A DNA stretch of 64,000 bases from Viola odorata. Its lineage: Eukaryota; Streptophyta; Magnoliopsida; Malpighiales; Violaceae. Under the pieces are notes generated by a model that saw nothing but the letters and a program-made list of their open reading frames with translations, was not told where the DNA came from and made no database searches. The stretch is taken from contig OY829537.1 in the NCBI GenBank assembly GCA_963691705.1, positions 57,512,304 to 57,576,303 of the forward strand. Direction: 5' to 3'. Shown here piece by piece: positions 35,780-48,249 of the stretch (positions are counted from its first letter, which is position 1; every line of letters begins with the position of its first letter). Both the position numbers and the translations under genes were made by a program.

Positions 35780-37780
35780 TCTAATAATGTTGTGTCTGGT
35801 CACGTCCGCATATATCGTCTGTTAAGCGTTATGAAGGGTCAGGTCCCCACATCGTGTTTTTAATATTGTGTCTGGTCACGTCCGCACATGTCATCTCTTA
35901 AGCGTTGTGAAGGGTCACGCCCCCACCTCGTGTTATTAATGTTGTGTCTGGTCACGTCCGCACAGTCGTCTGATAAAGTTGTGTCTGGTCACGTCCGCAC
36001 AAGTCATCTCTTAAGCTTTGTGAAGGGTCACGTCCGTACAGTCGTCTGATAATGTTGTGTCTGGTCACTTCCGCACATGTTGTCTGTTAAGCGTTGTGAA
36101 GGGTCATGTCCCCACATTGTGTTTTTAATGTTGTGTCTCGTCACGTCCGCACAGTCGTCTGATAATGTTGTGTCTGGTCACTTCCGCACAAGTCATCTCT
36201 TAAGCTTTGTGAAGGGTCACGTCCGTACAGTCGTCTGATAATGTTGTGTCTGGTCACTTCCGCACATGTTGTCTGTTAAGCGTTGTGAAGGGTCACGTCC
36301 CCACATTGTGTTTTTAATGTTGTCTCGTCACGTCCGCACAGTCGTTTGATAATGTTGTGTCTGGTCACTTCTGCACAGTCGTCTGATAATGTTGTGTCTG
36401 GTCACTTCCGCACATGTTGTCTGTCAAGCGTTGTGAAGGGTCACGTCCCCACATCGTGTATTTAATGTTGTGTTTGGTCAGGTACGCACATGTCGTCTGA
36501 TAATGTTGTGTCTGGTCACGTCCGCACATGTTGTCTGTTAAGCGTTGTGAAGGGTCACGTCCTCACATCGTGTTTTTAATGGTGTGTTTGGTCACGTCCG
36601 CACAGACGTCTGATAATGTTATTTCTGGTCACGCCCGCGCATGTCATCTCTTAAGCGTTGTGAAGGGTCACGTCTCCATATCATGTTTTTAATGTTGTGT
36701 CTGGTCACGTCTGCACAGTCGTCATATAATGTTGTGTCAGGTCACGTCCGCACATGTTGTCTGTTAAGCGTTGTGAAAGGTCACGTCCACATATGTCGTC
36801 TGATAATGTTGTGTCTGGTCACGTCCGCACATGTCATATCTTAAGCGTTGTGAAAGGTCACGGCCCCACATCGTGTTGTTAATGTTGTGTCTGGTCACGT
36901 CCACACATGTCGTCTAATAATGTTGTGTCTGGTCACGTCCGCATATATCGTCTGTTAAGCGTTATGAAGGGTCAGGTCCCCACATCGTGTTTTTAATATT
37001 GTGTCTGGTCACGTCCGCACATGTCATCTCTTAAGCGTTGTGAAGGGTCACGCCCCCACCTCGTGTTATTAATGTTGTGTCTGGTCACGTCCCCACATCG
37101 TGTATTTAATGTTGTGTTTGGTCAGGTACGCACATGTCGTCTGATAATGTTGTGTCTGGTCACTTCCGCACGTGTTGTCTGTTAAGCGTTGTGAAGGGTC
37201 ACGTCCCCACATCATGTTGTTAATGTTGTGTCAGGTCACGTCCACATATGTCGTCTGATAAAGTTGTGTCTGGTCACGTCCGCACAAGTCATCTCTTAAG
37301 CTTTGTGAAGGGTCACGTCCGTACAGTCGTCTGATAATGTTGTGTCTGGTCACTTCCGCACATGTTGTCTGTTAAGCGTTGTGAAGGGTCATGTCCCCAC
37401 ATTGTGTTTTTAATGTTGTGTCTCGTCACGTCCGCACAGTCGTCTGATAATGTTGTGTCTGGTCACTTCCGCACAAGTCATCTCTTAAGCTTTGTGAAGG
37501 GTCACGTCCGTACAGTCGTCTAATAATGTTGTGTCTGGTCACTTCCGCACATGTTGTCTGTTCAGCGTTGTGAAGGGTCACGTCCCCACATTGTGTTTTT
37601 AATGTTGTGTCTCGTCACGTCCGCACAGTCGTTTGATAATGTTGTGTCTGGTCACTTCTGCACAATCGTCTGATAATGTTGTGTCTGGTCACTTCCGCAC
37701 ATGTTGTCTGTCAAGCGTTGTGAAGGGTCACGTCCCCACATCGTGTATTTAATGTTGTGTTTGGTCAGGTACGCACATGT
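29992..37780 (+). repeat. 7,789-bp tandem duplication, unit 1
   Basis: This unit matches the adjacent 37,781-45,569 at a constant offset of 7,789 across its length. I checked about ten landmarks from GGTGACGTCCGCACAGATG (30,091 and 37,880) to CACAATCGTCTGATAATG (37,661 and 45,450). I saw no length difference between the units and only about seven single-base differences, such as G/C at 36,103 and 43,892. The near identity means a very recent duplication, strong homogenisation, or an assembly duplication. Confidence 0.88.
33175..36791 (+). repeat. 2,420-bp-offset internal duplication (first pair)
   Basis: About 33.18-34.37 kb matches about 35.60-36.79 kb at an offset of 2,420. Landmarks are the alpha-gamma junction GGTCACGTCCACATATG (33,229 and 35,649) and the module starting CATGTCATCTCTTAAGCG near 34,221 and 36,641. 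The match ends where CGTCCACACATG (34,372) becomes CGTCCACATATG (36,792). The left edge lies inside a monomer at AATGTTGTGTCC, where different upstream contexts converge. The bases between the two copies are ordinary monomers. Confidence 0.78.
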
Positions 37781-40700
37781 CGTCTGATAATGTTGTGTCT
37801 GGTCACGTCCGCACATGTTGTCTGTTAAGCGTTGTGAAGGGTCACGTCCTCACATCGTGTTTTTAATGGTGTGTTTGGTGACGTCCGCACAGATGTCTGA
37901 TAATGTTATTTCTGGTCACGCCCGCGCATGTCATCTCTTAAGCGTTGTGAAGGGTCACGTCCCCATATCATGTTTTTAATGTTGTGTCTGGTCACGTCTG
38001 CACAGTCGTCATATAATGTTATGTCAGGTCACGTCCGCACATGTTGTCTGTTAAGCGTTGTGAAAGGTCACGTCCCCACATCGTGTTGTTAATGTTGTGT
38101 CTGGTCACGTCCACACATGTCGTCTGATAATGTTGTGTCTGGTAACATCCGTACATGTCATCTCTTAAGCATTGTGAAGGGTAACGTCCGCACAGTCGTC
38201 TGATAATATTGTATCTGGTCAGTTCCGCACATGTTGTCTGTTAAGCGTTGTGAAGGGTCACGTCCCCACATCGTGTTTTTAATGGTGTGTTTGGTCACGT
38301 CCGCACAGTCGTCTTATAATGTTGTGTCTGGTCATGTCTGCACATGTTGTCTGTCAAGCATTGTGAAGGGTCACGTCCCGACATCGTGTATTTAATGTTG
38401 TGTTTGGTCAGCTACGCACATGTCGTCTGATAATGTTGTGTCTGGTCACGTCCGCACATGTTGTCTGTTAAGCGTTGTGAAGGGTCACGTCCCCACATCA
38501 TGTTGTTAATGTTGTGTCAGGTCACGTCCACATATGTCGTCTGATAATGTTGTGTCTGGTCACGTCCGCACATGTCATATCTTAAGCGTTGTGAAAGGTC
38601 ACGGCCCCACATCGTGTTGTTAATGTTGTGTCTGGTCACGTCCACACATGTCGTCTAATAATGTTGTGTCTGGTCACGTCCGCATATATCGTCTGTTAAG
38701 CGTTATGAAGGGTCAGGTCCCCACATCGTGTTTTTAATATTGTGTCTGGTCACGTCCGCACATGTCATCTCTTAAGCGTTGTGAAGGGTCACGCCCCCAC
38801 CTCGTGTTATTAAAGTTGTGTCTCGTCACGTCCACACAGTCGTTTGATAATGTTGTGTCTGGTCACTTCTGCACAGTCGTCTGATAATGTTGTGTCTGGT
38901 CACTTCCGCACATGTTGTCTGTTAAGCGTTGTGAAGGGTCATGTCCCCACATTGTGTTTTTAATGTTGTGTCTCGTCACGTCCGCACAGTCGTCTGATAA
39001 TGTTGTGTCTGGTAACTTCCGCACAGTCATCTGATAATGTTGTGTCTGGTCACTTCCGCACATGTTGTCTGTTAAGCGTTGTGAGGGGTCATGTCCCGAC
39101 ATCGTGTATTTAATGTTGTGTTTGGTCAGGTACGCACATGTCGTCTGATAATGTTGTGTCTGGTCACTTCCGCACATGTTGTCTGTTAAGCGTTGTGAAG
39201 GGCCATGTCCCCACATTGTGTATTTAATGTTGTGTCTCGTCACGTCCGCACAGTCGTTTGATAATGTTGTGTCTGGTCACTTCCGCACATGTTGTCTGTC
39301 GAGCGTTGTGAAGGGTCACGTCCCCACATCGTGTATTTAATGATGTGTTTGGTCAGGTACGCACATGTCGTCTGATAATGTTGTGTCTGGTCACTTCCGC
39401 ACATGTTGTCTGTTAAGCGTTGTGAAGGGTCACGTCCCCACATCATGTTGTTAATGTTGTGTCAGGTCACGTCCACATATGTCGTCTGATAATGTTGTGT
39501 CTGGTCACGTCCGCACATGTCATCTCTTAAGCGTTGTGAAGGGTCACGCCCCCACCTCGTGTTATTAATGTTGTGTCTGGTCACGTCCCCACAGTCGTGT
39601 GATAAAGTTGTGTCTGGTCACGTCCGCACATGTTGTCTGTTAAGCGTTGTGAAGGGTCACGTCCCCACATCGTGTTTTTAAGGGTGTGTTTGGTCACGTC
39701 CGCACAGTCATCTGATAATGTTGTGTCTGGTCACGTCCGCACATGTTGTCTGTTAAGCGTTGTGAAGGGTCACGTCCTCACATCGGGTTTTTAATGGTGT
39801 GTTTGGTCACGTCCGCACAGACGTCTGATAATGTTATTTCTGGTCACGCCCGCGCATGTCATCTCTTAAGCGTTGTGAAGGGTCACGTCCCCATATCATG
39901 TTTTTAATGTTGTGTCTGGTCACGTCTGCACAGTCGTCATATAATGTTGTGTCAGGTCACGTCCGCACATGTTGTCTGTTAAGCGTTGTGAAAGGTCACG
40001 TCCCCACATCGTGTTGTTAATATTGTGTCTGGTTACGTCCACACATGTCATCTGATAATGTTGTGTCTGGTCACGTCCGCATATATCGTCTGTTAAGCGT
40101 TGTGAAGGGTCATGTCGCCACATCGTGTTTTTAATATTGTGTCTGGTCACGTCCGCACATGTCATCTCTTAAGCGTTGTGAAGGGTCACGCCCCCACCTC
40201 GTGTTATTAATGTTGTGTCTGGTCACGTCCGCACAGTCGTGTGATAAAGTTGTGTCTGGTCACGTCCGCACATGTTGTCAGTTAAACGTTGTCAAGGGTC
40301 ACGTCCCCACATCGTGTTTTTAATGGTGTGTTTGGTCACGTCCGCACAGTCGTCTGATAATGTTGTGTCTGGTCACGTCCGCACATGTTTTCTGTTAAGC
40401 GTTGTGAAGGGTCACGTCCTCACATCGTGTTTTTAATGGTGTGTTTGGTCACGTCCGCACAGACGTCTGATAATGTTATTTCAGGTCACGCCCGCGCATG
40501 TCATCTCTTAAGCGTTGTGAAGGGTCACGTCCCCATATCATGTTTTTAATGTTGTGTCAGGTCACGTCCGCACATGTTGTCTGTTAAGCGTTGTGAAAGG
40601 TCACGTCCCCACATCGTGTTGTTAATGTTGTGTCTGGTCACGTCCACACATGTCGTCTGATAATGTTGTGTCTGGTCACATCCGTACATGTCATCTCTTA

Positions 40701-43700
40701 AGCATTGTGAAGGGTCACGTCCGCACAGTCGTCTGATAATATTGTATCTGGTCAGTTCCGCACATATTGTCTGTTAAGCGTTGTGAAGGGTCACGTCCCC
40801 ACATCGTGTTTTTAATGGTGTGTTTGGTCACGTCGCACAGTCGTCTTATAATGTTGTGTCTGGTCATGTCTGCACATGTTGTCTGTCAAGCATTGTGAAG
40901 GGTCACGTCCCGACATCGTGTATTTAATGTTGTGTTTGGTCAGCTACGCACATGTCGTCTGATAATGTTGTGTCCGGCCACGTCCGCACATGTTGTCTGT
41001 TAAGCGTTGTGAAGGGTCACGTCCACATATGTCGTCTGATAATGTTGTGTCTGGTCACGTCCGCACATGTCATATCTTAAGCGTTGTGAAAGGTCACGGC
41101 CCCACATCGTGTTGTTAATGTTGTGTCTGGTCACGTCCACACATGTCGTCTAATAATGTTGTGTCTGGTCACGTCCGCATATATCGTCTGTTAAGCGTTA
41201 TGAAGGGTCAGGTCCCCACATCGTGTTTTTAATATTGTGTCTGGTCACGTCCGCACATGTCATCTCTTAAGCGTTGTGAAGGGTCACGCCCCCACCTCGT
41301 GTTATTAATGTTGTGTCTGGTCACGTCCGCACAGTCGTCTGATAAAGTTGTGTCTGGTCACGTCCGCACAAGTCATCTCTTAAGCTTTGTGAAGGGTCAC
41401 GTCCGTACAGTCGTCTGATAATGTTGTGTCTGGTCACTTCCGCACATGTTGTCTGTTAAGCGTTGTGAAGGCTCATGTCCCCACATTGTGTTTTTAATGT
41501 TGTGTCTCGTCACGTCCGCACAGTCGTCTGATAATGTTGTGTCTGGTCACTTCCGCACAAGTCATCTCTTAAGCTTTGTGAAGGGTCACGTCCGTACAGT
41601 CGTCTGATAATGTTGTGTCTGGTCACTTCCGCACATGTTGTCTGTTAAGCGTTGTGAAGGGTCACGTCCCCACATTGTGTTTTTAATGTTGTCTCGTCAC
41701 GTCCGCACAGTCGTTTGATAATGTTGTGTCTGGTCACTTCTGCACAGTCGTCTGATAATGTTGTGTCTGGTCACTTCCGCACATGTTGTCTGTCAAGCGT
41801 TGTGAAGGGTCACGTCCCCACATCGTGTATTTAATGTTGTGTTTGGTCAGGTACGCACATGTCGTCTGATAATGTTGTGTCTGGTCACGTCCGCACATGT
41901 TGTCTGTTAAGCGTTGTGAAGGGTCACGTCCTCACATCGTGTTTTTAATGGTGTGTTTGGTCACGTCCGCACAGACGTCTGATAATGTTATTTCTGGTCA
42001 CGCCCGCGCATGTCATCTCTTAAGCGTTGTGAAGGGTCACGTCTCCATATCATGTTTTTAATGTTGTGTCTGGTCACGTCTGCACAGTCGTCATATAATG
42101 TTGTGTCAGGTCACGTCCGCACATGTTGTCTGTTAAGCGTTGTGAAAGGTCACGTCCACACATGTCGTCTGATAATGTTGTGTCTGGTCACATCCGTACA
42201 TGTCATCTCTTAAGCATTGTGAAGGGTCACGTCCGCACAGTCGTCTGATAATATAGTATCTGGTCAGTTCCGCACATATTGTCTGTTAAGCGTTGTGAAG
42301 GGTCACGTCCACACATCGTGTTTTTAATGGTGTGTTTGGTCACGTCCGCACAGTCGTCTTATAATGTTGTGTCTGGTCATGTCTGCACATGTTGTCTGTC
42401 AAGCATTGTGAAGGGTCACGTCCCGACATCGTGTATTTAATGTTGTGTTTGGTCAGCTACGCACATGTCGTCTGATAATGTTGTGTCTGGTCACGTCCGC
42501 ACATGTTGTCTGTTAAGCGTTGTGAAGGGTCACGTCCCCACATCATGTTGTTAATGTTGTGTCAGGTCACGTCCACATATGTCGTCTGATAATGTTGTGT
42601 CTGGTCACTTCCGCACATGTTGTCTGTTAAGCGTTGTGAAGGGTCATGTCCCCACATTGTGTTTTTAATGTTGTGTCTCGTCACGTTCGCACAGTCGTTT
42701 GATAATGTTGTGTCTGGTCACTTCTGCACAGTCGTCTGATAATGTTGTGTCTGGTCACTTCCGCACATGTTGTCTGTCGAGCGTTGTGAAGGGTCACGTC
42801 CCCACATCGTGTATTTAATGTTGTGTTTGGTCAGGTACGCACATGTCGTCTGATAATGTTGTGTCTGGTCACTTCCGCACATGTTGTCTGTTAAGCGTTG
42901 TGAAGGGTCATGTCCCCACATCATGTTGTTAATGTTGTGTCAGGTCACGCCCACATATGTCGTCTGATAATGTTGTGTCTGGTCACGTCCGCACATGTCA
43001 TCTCTTAAGCGTTGTGAAGGGTCACGCCCCCACCTCGTGTTATTAATGTTGTGTCTGGTCACGTCCGCACAGTCGTGTGATAAAGTTGTGTCTGGTCACG
43101 TCCGCACATGTTGTCTGTTAAGCGTTGTGAAGGGTCACGTCCCCACATCGTGTTTTTAATGGTGTGTTTGGTCACGTCCGCACAGTCGTCTGATAATGTT
43201 GTGTCTGGTCACGTCCGCACATGTTGTCTGTTAAGCGTTGTGAAGGGTCACGTCCTCACATCGTGTTTTTAATGGTGTGTTTGGTGACGTCCGCACAGAC
43301 GTCTGATAATGTTATTTCTGGTCACGCCCGCGCATGTCATCTCTTAAGCGTTGTGAAGGGTCACGTCCCCATATCATGTTTTTAATGTTGTGTCCGGTCA
43401 CGTCCGCACATGTTGTCTGTTAAGCGTTGTGAAGGGTCACGTCCACATATGTCGTCTGATAATGTTGTGTCTGGTCACGTCCGCACATGTCATATCTTAA
43501 GCGTTGTGAAAGGTCACGGCCCCACATCGTGTTGTTAATGTTGTGTCTGGTCACGTCCACACATGTCGTCTAATAATGTTGTGTCTGGTCACGTCCGCAT
43601 ATATCGTCTGTTAAGCGTTATGAAGGGTCAGGTCCCCACATCGTGTTTTTAATATTGTGTCTGGTCACGTCCGCACATGTCATCTCTTAAGCGTTGTGAA

Positions 43701-45569
43701 GGGTCACGCCCCCACCTCGTGTTATTAATGTTGTGTCTGGTCACGTCCGCACAGTCGTCTGATAAAGTTGTGTCTGGTCACGTCCGCACAAGTCATCTCT
43801 TAAGCTTTGTGAAGGGTCACGTCCGTACAGTCGTCTGATAATGTTGTGTCTGGTCACTTCCGCACATGTTGTCTGTTAAGCGTTGTGAAGGCTCATGTCC
43901 CCACATTGTGTTTTTAATGTTGTGTCTCGTCACGTCCGCACAGTCGTCTGATAATGTTGTGTCTGGTCACTTCCGCACAAGTCATCTCTTAAGCTTTGTG
44001 AAGGGTCACGTCCGTACAGTCGTCTGATAATGTTGTGTCTGGTCACTTCCGCACATGTTGTCTGTTAAGCGTTGTGAAGGGTCACGTCCCCACATTGTGT
44101 TTTTAATGTTGTCTCGTCACGTCCGCACAGTCGTTTGATAATGTTGTGTCTGGTCACTTCTGCACAGTCGTCTGATAATGTTGTGTCTGGTCACTTCCGC
44201 ACATGTTGTCTGTCAAGCGTTGTGAAGGGTCACGTCCCCACATCGTGTATTTAATGTTGTGTTTGGTCAGGTACGCACATGTCGTCTGATAATGTTGTGT
44301 CTGGTCACGTCCGCACATGTTGTCTGTTAAGCGTTGTGAAGGGTCACGTCCTCACATCGTGTTTTTAATGGTGTGTTTGGTCACGTCCGCACAGACGTCT
44401 GATAATGTTATTTCTGGTCACGCCCGCGCATGTCATCTCTTAAGCGTTGTGAAGGGTCACGTCTCCATATCATGTTTTTAATGTTGTGTCTGGTCACGTC
44501 TGCACAGTCGTCATATAATGTTGTGTCAGGTCACGTCCGCACATGTTGTCTGTTAAGCGTTGTGAAAGGTCACGTCCACATATGTCGTCTGATAATGTTG
44601 TGTCTGGTCACGTCCGCACATGTCATATCTTAAGCGTTGTGAAAGGTCACGGCCCCACATCGTGTTGTTAATGTTGTGTCTGGTCACGTCCACACATGTC
44701 GTCTAATAATGTTGTGTCTGGTCACGTCCGCATATATCGTCTGTTAAGCGTTATGAAGGGTCAGGTCCCCACATCGTGTTTTTAATATTGTGTCTGGTCA
44801 CGTCCGCACATGTCATCTCTTAAGCGTTGTGAAGGGTCACGCCCCCACCTCGTGTTATTAATGTTGTGTCTGGTCACGTCCCCACATCGTGTATTTAATG
44901 TTGTGTTTGGTCAGGTACGCACATGTCGTCTGATAATGTTGTGTCTGGTCACTTCCGCACGTGTTGTCTGTTAAGCGTTGTGAAGGGTCACGTCCCCACA
45001 TCATGTTGTTAATGTTGTGTCAGGTCACGTCCACATATGTCGTCTGATAAAGTTGTGTCTGGTCACGTCCGCACAAGTCATCTCTTAAGCTTTGTGAAGG
45101 GTCACGTCCGTACAGTCGTCTGATAATGTTGTGTCTGGTCACTTCCGCACATGTTGTCTGTTAAGCGTTGTGAAGGGTCATGTCCCCACATTGTGTTTTT
45201 AATGTTGTGTCTCGTCACGTCCGCACAGTCGTCTGATAATGTTGTGTCTGGTCACTTCCGCACAAGTCATCTCTTAAGCTTTGTGAAGGGTCACGTCCGT
45301 ACAGTCGTCTGATAATGTTGTGTCTGGTCACTTCCGCACATGTTGTCTGTTAAGCGTTGTGAAGGGTCACGTCCCCACATTGTGTTTTTAATGTTGTGTC
45401 TCGTCACGTCCGCACAGTCGTTTGATAATGTTGTGTCTGGTCACTTCTGCACAATCGTCTGATAATGTTGTGTCTGGTCACTTCCGCACATGTTGTCTGT
45501 CAAGCGTTGTGAAGGGTCACGTCCCCACATCGTGTATTTAATGTTGTGTTTGGTCAGGTACGCACATGT
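37781..45569 (+). repeat. 7,789-bp tandem duplication, unit 2
   Basis: This is the second unit. Unit-specific substitutions include CACGTCCACACAGTCG near 38,830, TGTCATCTGATAATG near 40,048 and CACGTCCACACATCG near 42,309. Collinearity with unit 1 runs about 100 bp past the right edge, to about 45,668. There this unit continues as GGTCACGTCCGCACAGACG, while the start of unit 2 at 37,880 reads GGTGACGTCCGCACAGATG. Confidence 0.88.
40964..44580 (+). repeat. 2,420-bp-offset internal duplication (second pair)
   Basis: This is the same nested arrangement as at 33.18-36.79 kb, carried along in unit 2. The module beginning near 42,010 recurs at 44,430, again at an offset of 2,420. Its presence in both 7,789-bp units shows that the 2,420-offset event came before the 7,789-bp duplication. 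Confidence 0.78.
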
Positions 45570-47445
45570 CGTCTGATAATGTTGTGTCTGGTCACGTCCG
45601 CACATGTTGTCTGTTAAGCGTTGTGAAGGGTCACGTCCTCACATCGTGTTTTTAATGGTGTGTTTGGTCACGTCCGCACAGACGTCTGATAATGTTATTT
45701 CTGGTCACGCCCGCGCATGTCATCTCTTAAGCGTTGTGAAGGGTCACGTCCCCATATCATGTTTTTAATGTTGTGTCTGGTCACGTCTGCACAGTCGTCA
45801 TATAATGTTGTGTCAGGTCACGTCCGCACATGTTGTCTGTTAAGCGTTGTGAAAGGTCACGTCCCCACATCGTGTTGTTAATGTTGTGCCTGGTCACGTC
45901 CACACATGTCGTCTGATAATGTTGTGTCTGGTCACATCCGTACATGTCATCTCTTAAGCATTGTGAAGGGTCACGTCCGCACAGTCGTCTGATAATATTG
46001 TATCTGGTCAGTTCCGCACATATTGTCTGTTAAGCGTTGTGAAGGGTCACGTCCCCACATCGTGTTTTTAATGGTGTGTTTGGTCACGTCCGCACAGTCG
46101 TCTTATAATGTTGTGTCTGGTCATGTCTGCACATGTTGTCTGTCAAGCATTGTGAAGGGTCACGTCCCGACATCGTGTATTTAATGTTGTGTTTGGTCAG
46201 CTACGCACATGTCGTCTGATAATGTTGTGTCTGGTCACGTCCGCACATGTTGTCTGTTAAGCGTTGTGAAGGGTCACGTCCCCACATCATGTTGTTAATG
46301 TTGTGTCAGGTCACGTCCACATATGTCGTCTGATAATGTTGTGTCTGGTCACTTCCGCACATGTTGTCTGTCGAGCGTTGTGAAGGGTCACGTCCCCACA
46401 TCATGTTGTTAATGTTGTGTCAGGTCACGTCCACATATGTCGTCTGATAATGTTGTGTCTGGTCACGTCCGCACATGTCATCTCTTAAGCGTTGTGAAGG
46501 GTCACGCCCCCACCTCGTGTTATTAATTTTGTGTCTGGTCACGTCCGCACACTCGTGTGATAAAGTTGTGTCTGGTCACGTCCGCACATGTTGTCTGTTA
46601 AGCGTTGTGAAGGGTCACGTCCCCACATCGTGTTTTTAATGGTGTGTTTGGTCACGTCCGCACAGTCGTCTGATAATGTTGTGTCTGGTCACGTCCGCAC
46701 ATGTTGTCTGTTAAGCGTTGTGAAGGGTCACGTCCTCTCATCGTGTTTTTAATGGTGTGTTTGGTGACGTCCGCACAGACTTCTGATAATGTTATTTCTG
46801 GTCACGCCCGCGCATGTCATCTCTTAAGCGTTGTGAAGGGTCACGTCCCCATATCATTTTTTTAATGTTGTGTCTGGTCACGTCTGCACAGTCGTCATAT
46901 AATTTTGTGTCAGGTCACGTCCGCACATGTTGTCTGTTAAGCGTTGTGAAAGGTCACGTCCCCACATCGTGTTGTTAATGTTGTGTCTGGTCACGTCCAC
47001 ACATGTCGTCTGATAATGTTGTGTCTGGTCACATCCGTACATGTCATCTCTTAAGCATTGTGAAGGGTCACGTCCGCACAGTCGTCTGATAATATTGTAT
47101 CTGGTCAGTTCCGCACATGTTGTCTGTTAAGCGTTGTGAAGGGTCACGTCCCCACGTCACGTTCGCACAGTCGTTTGATAATGTTGTGTCTGGTCACTTC
47201 TGCACAGTCGTCTGATAATGTTGTGTCTGGTCACTTCCGCACATGTTGTCTGTCGAGCGTTGTGAAGGGTCACGTCCCCACATCGTGTATTTAATGTTGT
47301 GTTTGGTCAGGTACGCACATGTCGTCTGATAATGTTGTGTCTGGTCACTTCCGCACATGTTGTCTGTTAAGCGTTGTGAAGGGTCATGTCCCCACATCAT
47401 GTTGTTAATGTTGTGTCAGGTCACGCCCACATATGTCGTCTGATA
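45570..47445 (+). repeat. Rearranged block with unusual deletions
   Basis: This holds ordinary monomers resembling the 24-27 kb modules but shortened in several places. Near 46,370 a TGTCGAGCG alpha runs straight into CACATCATGTTG, skipping a trimer present elsewhere. Near 47,155 there is a mid-monomer deletion, described separately. Private substitutions such as TTAATTTTGTGTC (46,525), CACACTCGTGTG (46,549), CCTCTCATCG (46,735) and ATCATTTTTTTAATG (46,852) cluster here. The segment is therefore older or less homogenised than its neighbours. No gene. Confidence 0.7.
47144..47172 (+). repeat. Mid-monomer deletion junction
   Basis: GGTCACGTCCCCAC is followed immediately by GTCACGTTCGCACAG. In related copies (for example near 42.65 kb) about 24 bp separate these parts, namely the middle of a beta monomer. 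This is the only beta cut I noticed in this way. Unlike the whole-monomer indels elsewhere, it breaks the 37-39 bp register. It also joins a left context like 46.0 kb to a right context like 42.7 kb. Confidence 0.7.
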
Positions 47446-48249
47446 ATGTTGTGTCTGGTCACGTCCGCACATGTCATCTCTTAAGCGTTGTGAAGGGTCA
47501 CACCCCCACCTCGTGTTATTAATGTTGTGTCTGGTCACGTCCGCACAATCGTGTGATAAAGTTGTGTCTGGTCACGTCCGCACAAGTCATCTCTTAAGCT
47601 TTGTGAAGGGTCACGTCTGTACAGTCGTCTGATAATGTTGTGTCTGGTCACTTCCGCACATGTTGTCTGTTAAGCGTTGTGAAGGGTCATGTCCCCACAT
47701 TGTGTTTTTAATGTTGTGTCTCATCACGTCCGCACAGTCGTCTGATAATGTTGTGTCTGGTCACTTCCGCACAGTCGTCTGATAATGTTGTGTCTGGTCA
47801 CTTCCGCACATGTTGTCTGTTAAGCGTTGTGAAGGGTCACGTCCAGACATCGTGTATTTAATGTTGTGTTTGGTCAGGTACGCACATGTCGTCTGATAAT
47901 GTTGTGTCTGGTCACTTCCGCACATGTTGTCTGTTAAGCGTTGTGAAGGGTCACGTCCCCACCTTGTGTTTTTAATGTTGTGTCTCATCACGTCCGCACA
48001 GTCGTTTGATAATGTTGTGTCTGGTCACTTCTGCACAGTCTTCTGATAATGTTGTGTCTGGTCACGTCCGCACATGTCATCTCTTAAGCGATGTGAAGGG
48101 TCACGCCCCCACCTCGTGTTATTAATGTTGTGTCTGGTCACGTCCGCACAGTCGTGTGATAAAGTTGTGTCTGGTCACATCCGCACATGTTGTCTGTTAA
48201 ACGTTGTGAAGGGTCACGTCCCCACCTTGTGTTTTTAATGTTGTGTCTG
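47446..48249 (+). repeat. 0.8-kb segment, left copy of 2,494-bp-offset pair
   Basis: This is collinear with 49,940-50,743 at an offset of 2,494. Landmarks include the module near 47,761 and 50,255 and the TTAAGCGATGTGAAGG variant near 48,085 and 50,579. The match ends at 48,249, where this copy has TTGTGTCTGG and the other TTGTGTCTCG. Only monomers are present. Confidence 0.78.
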
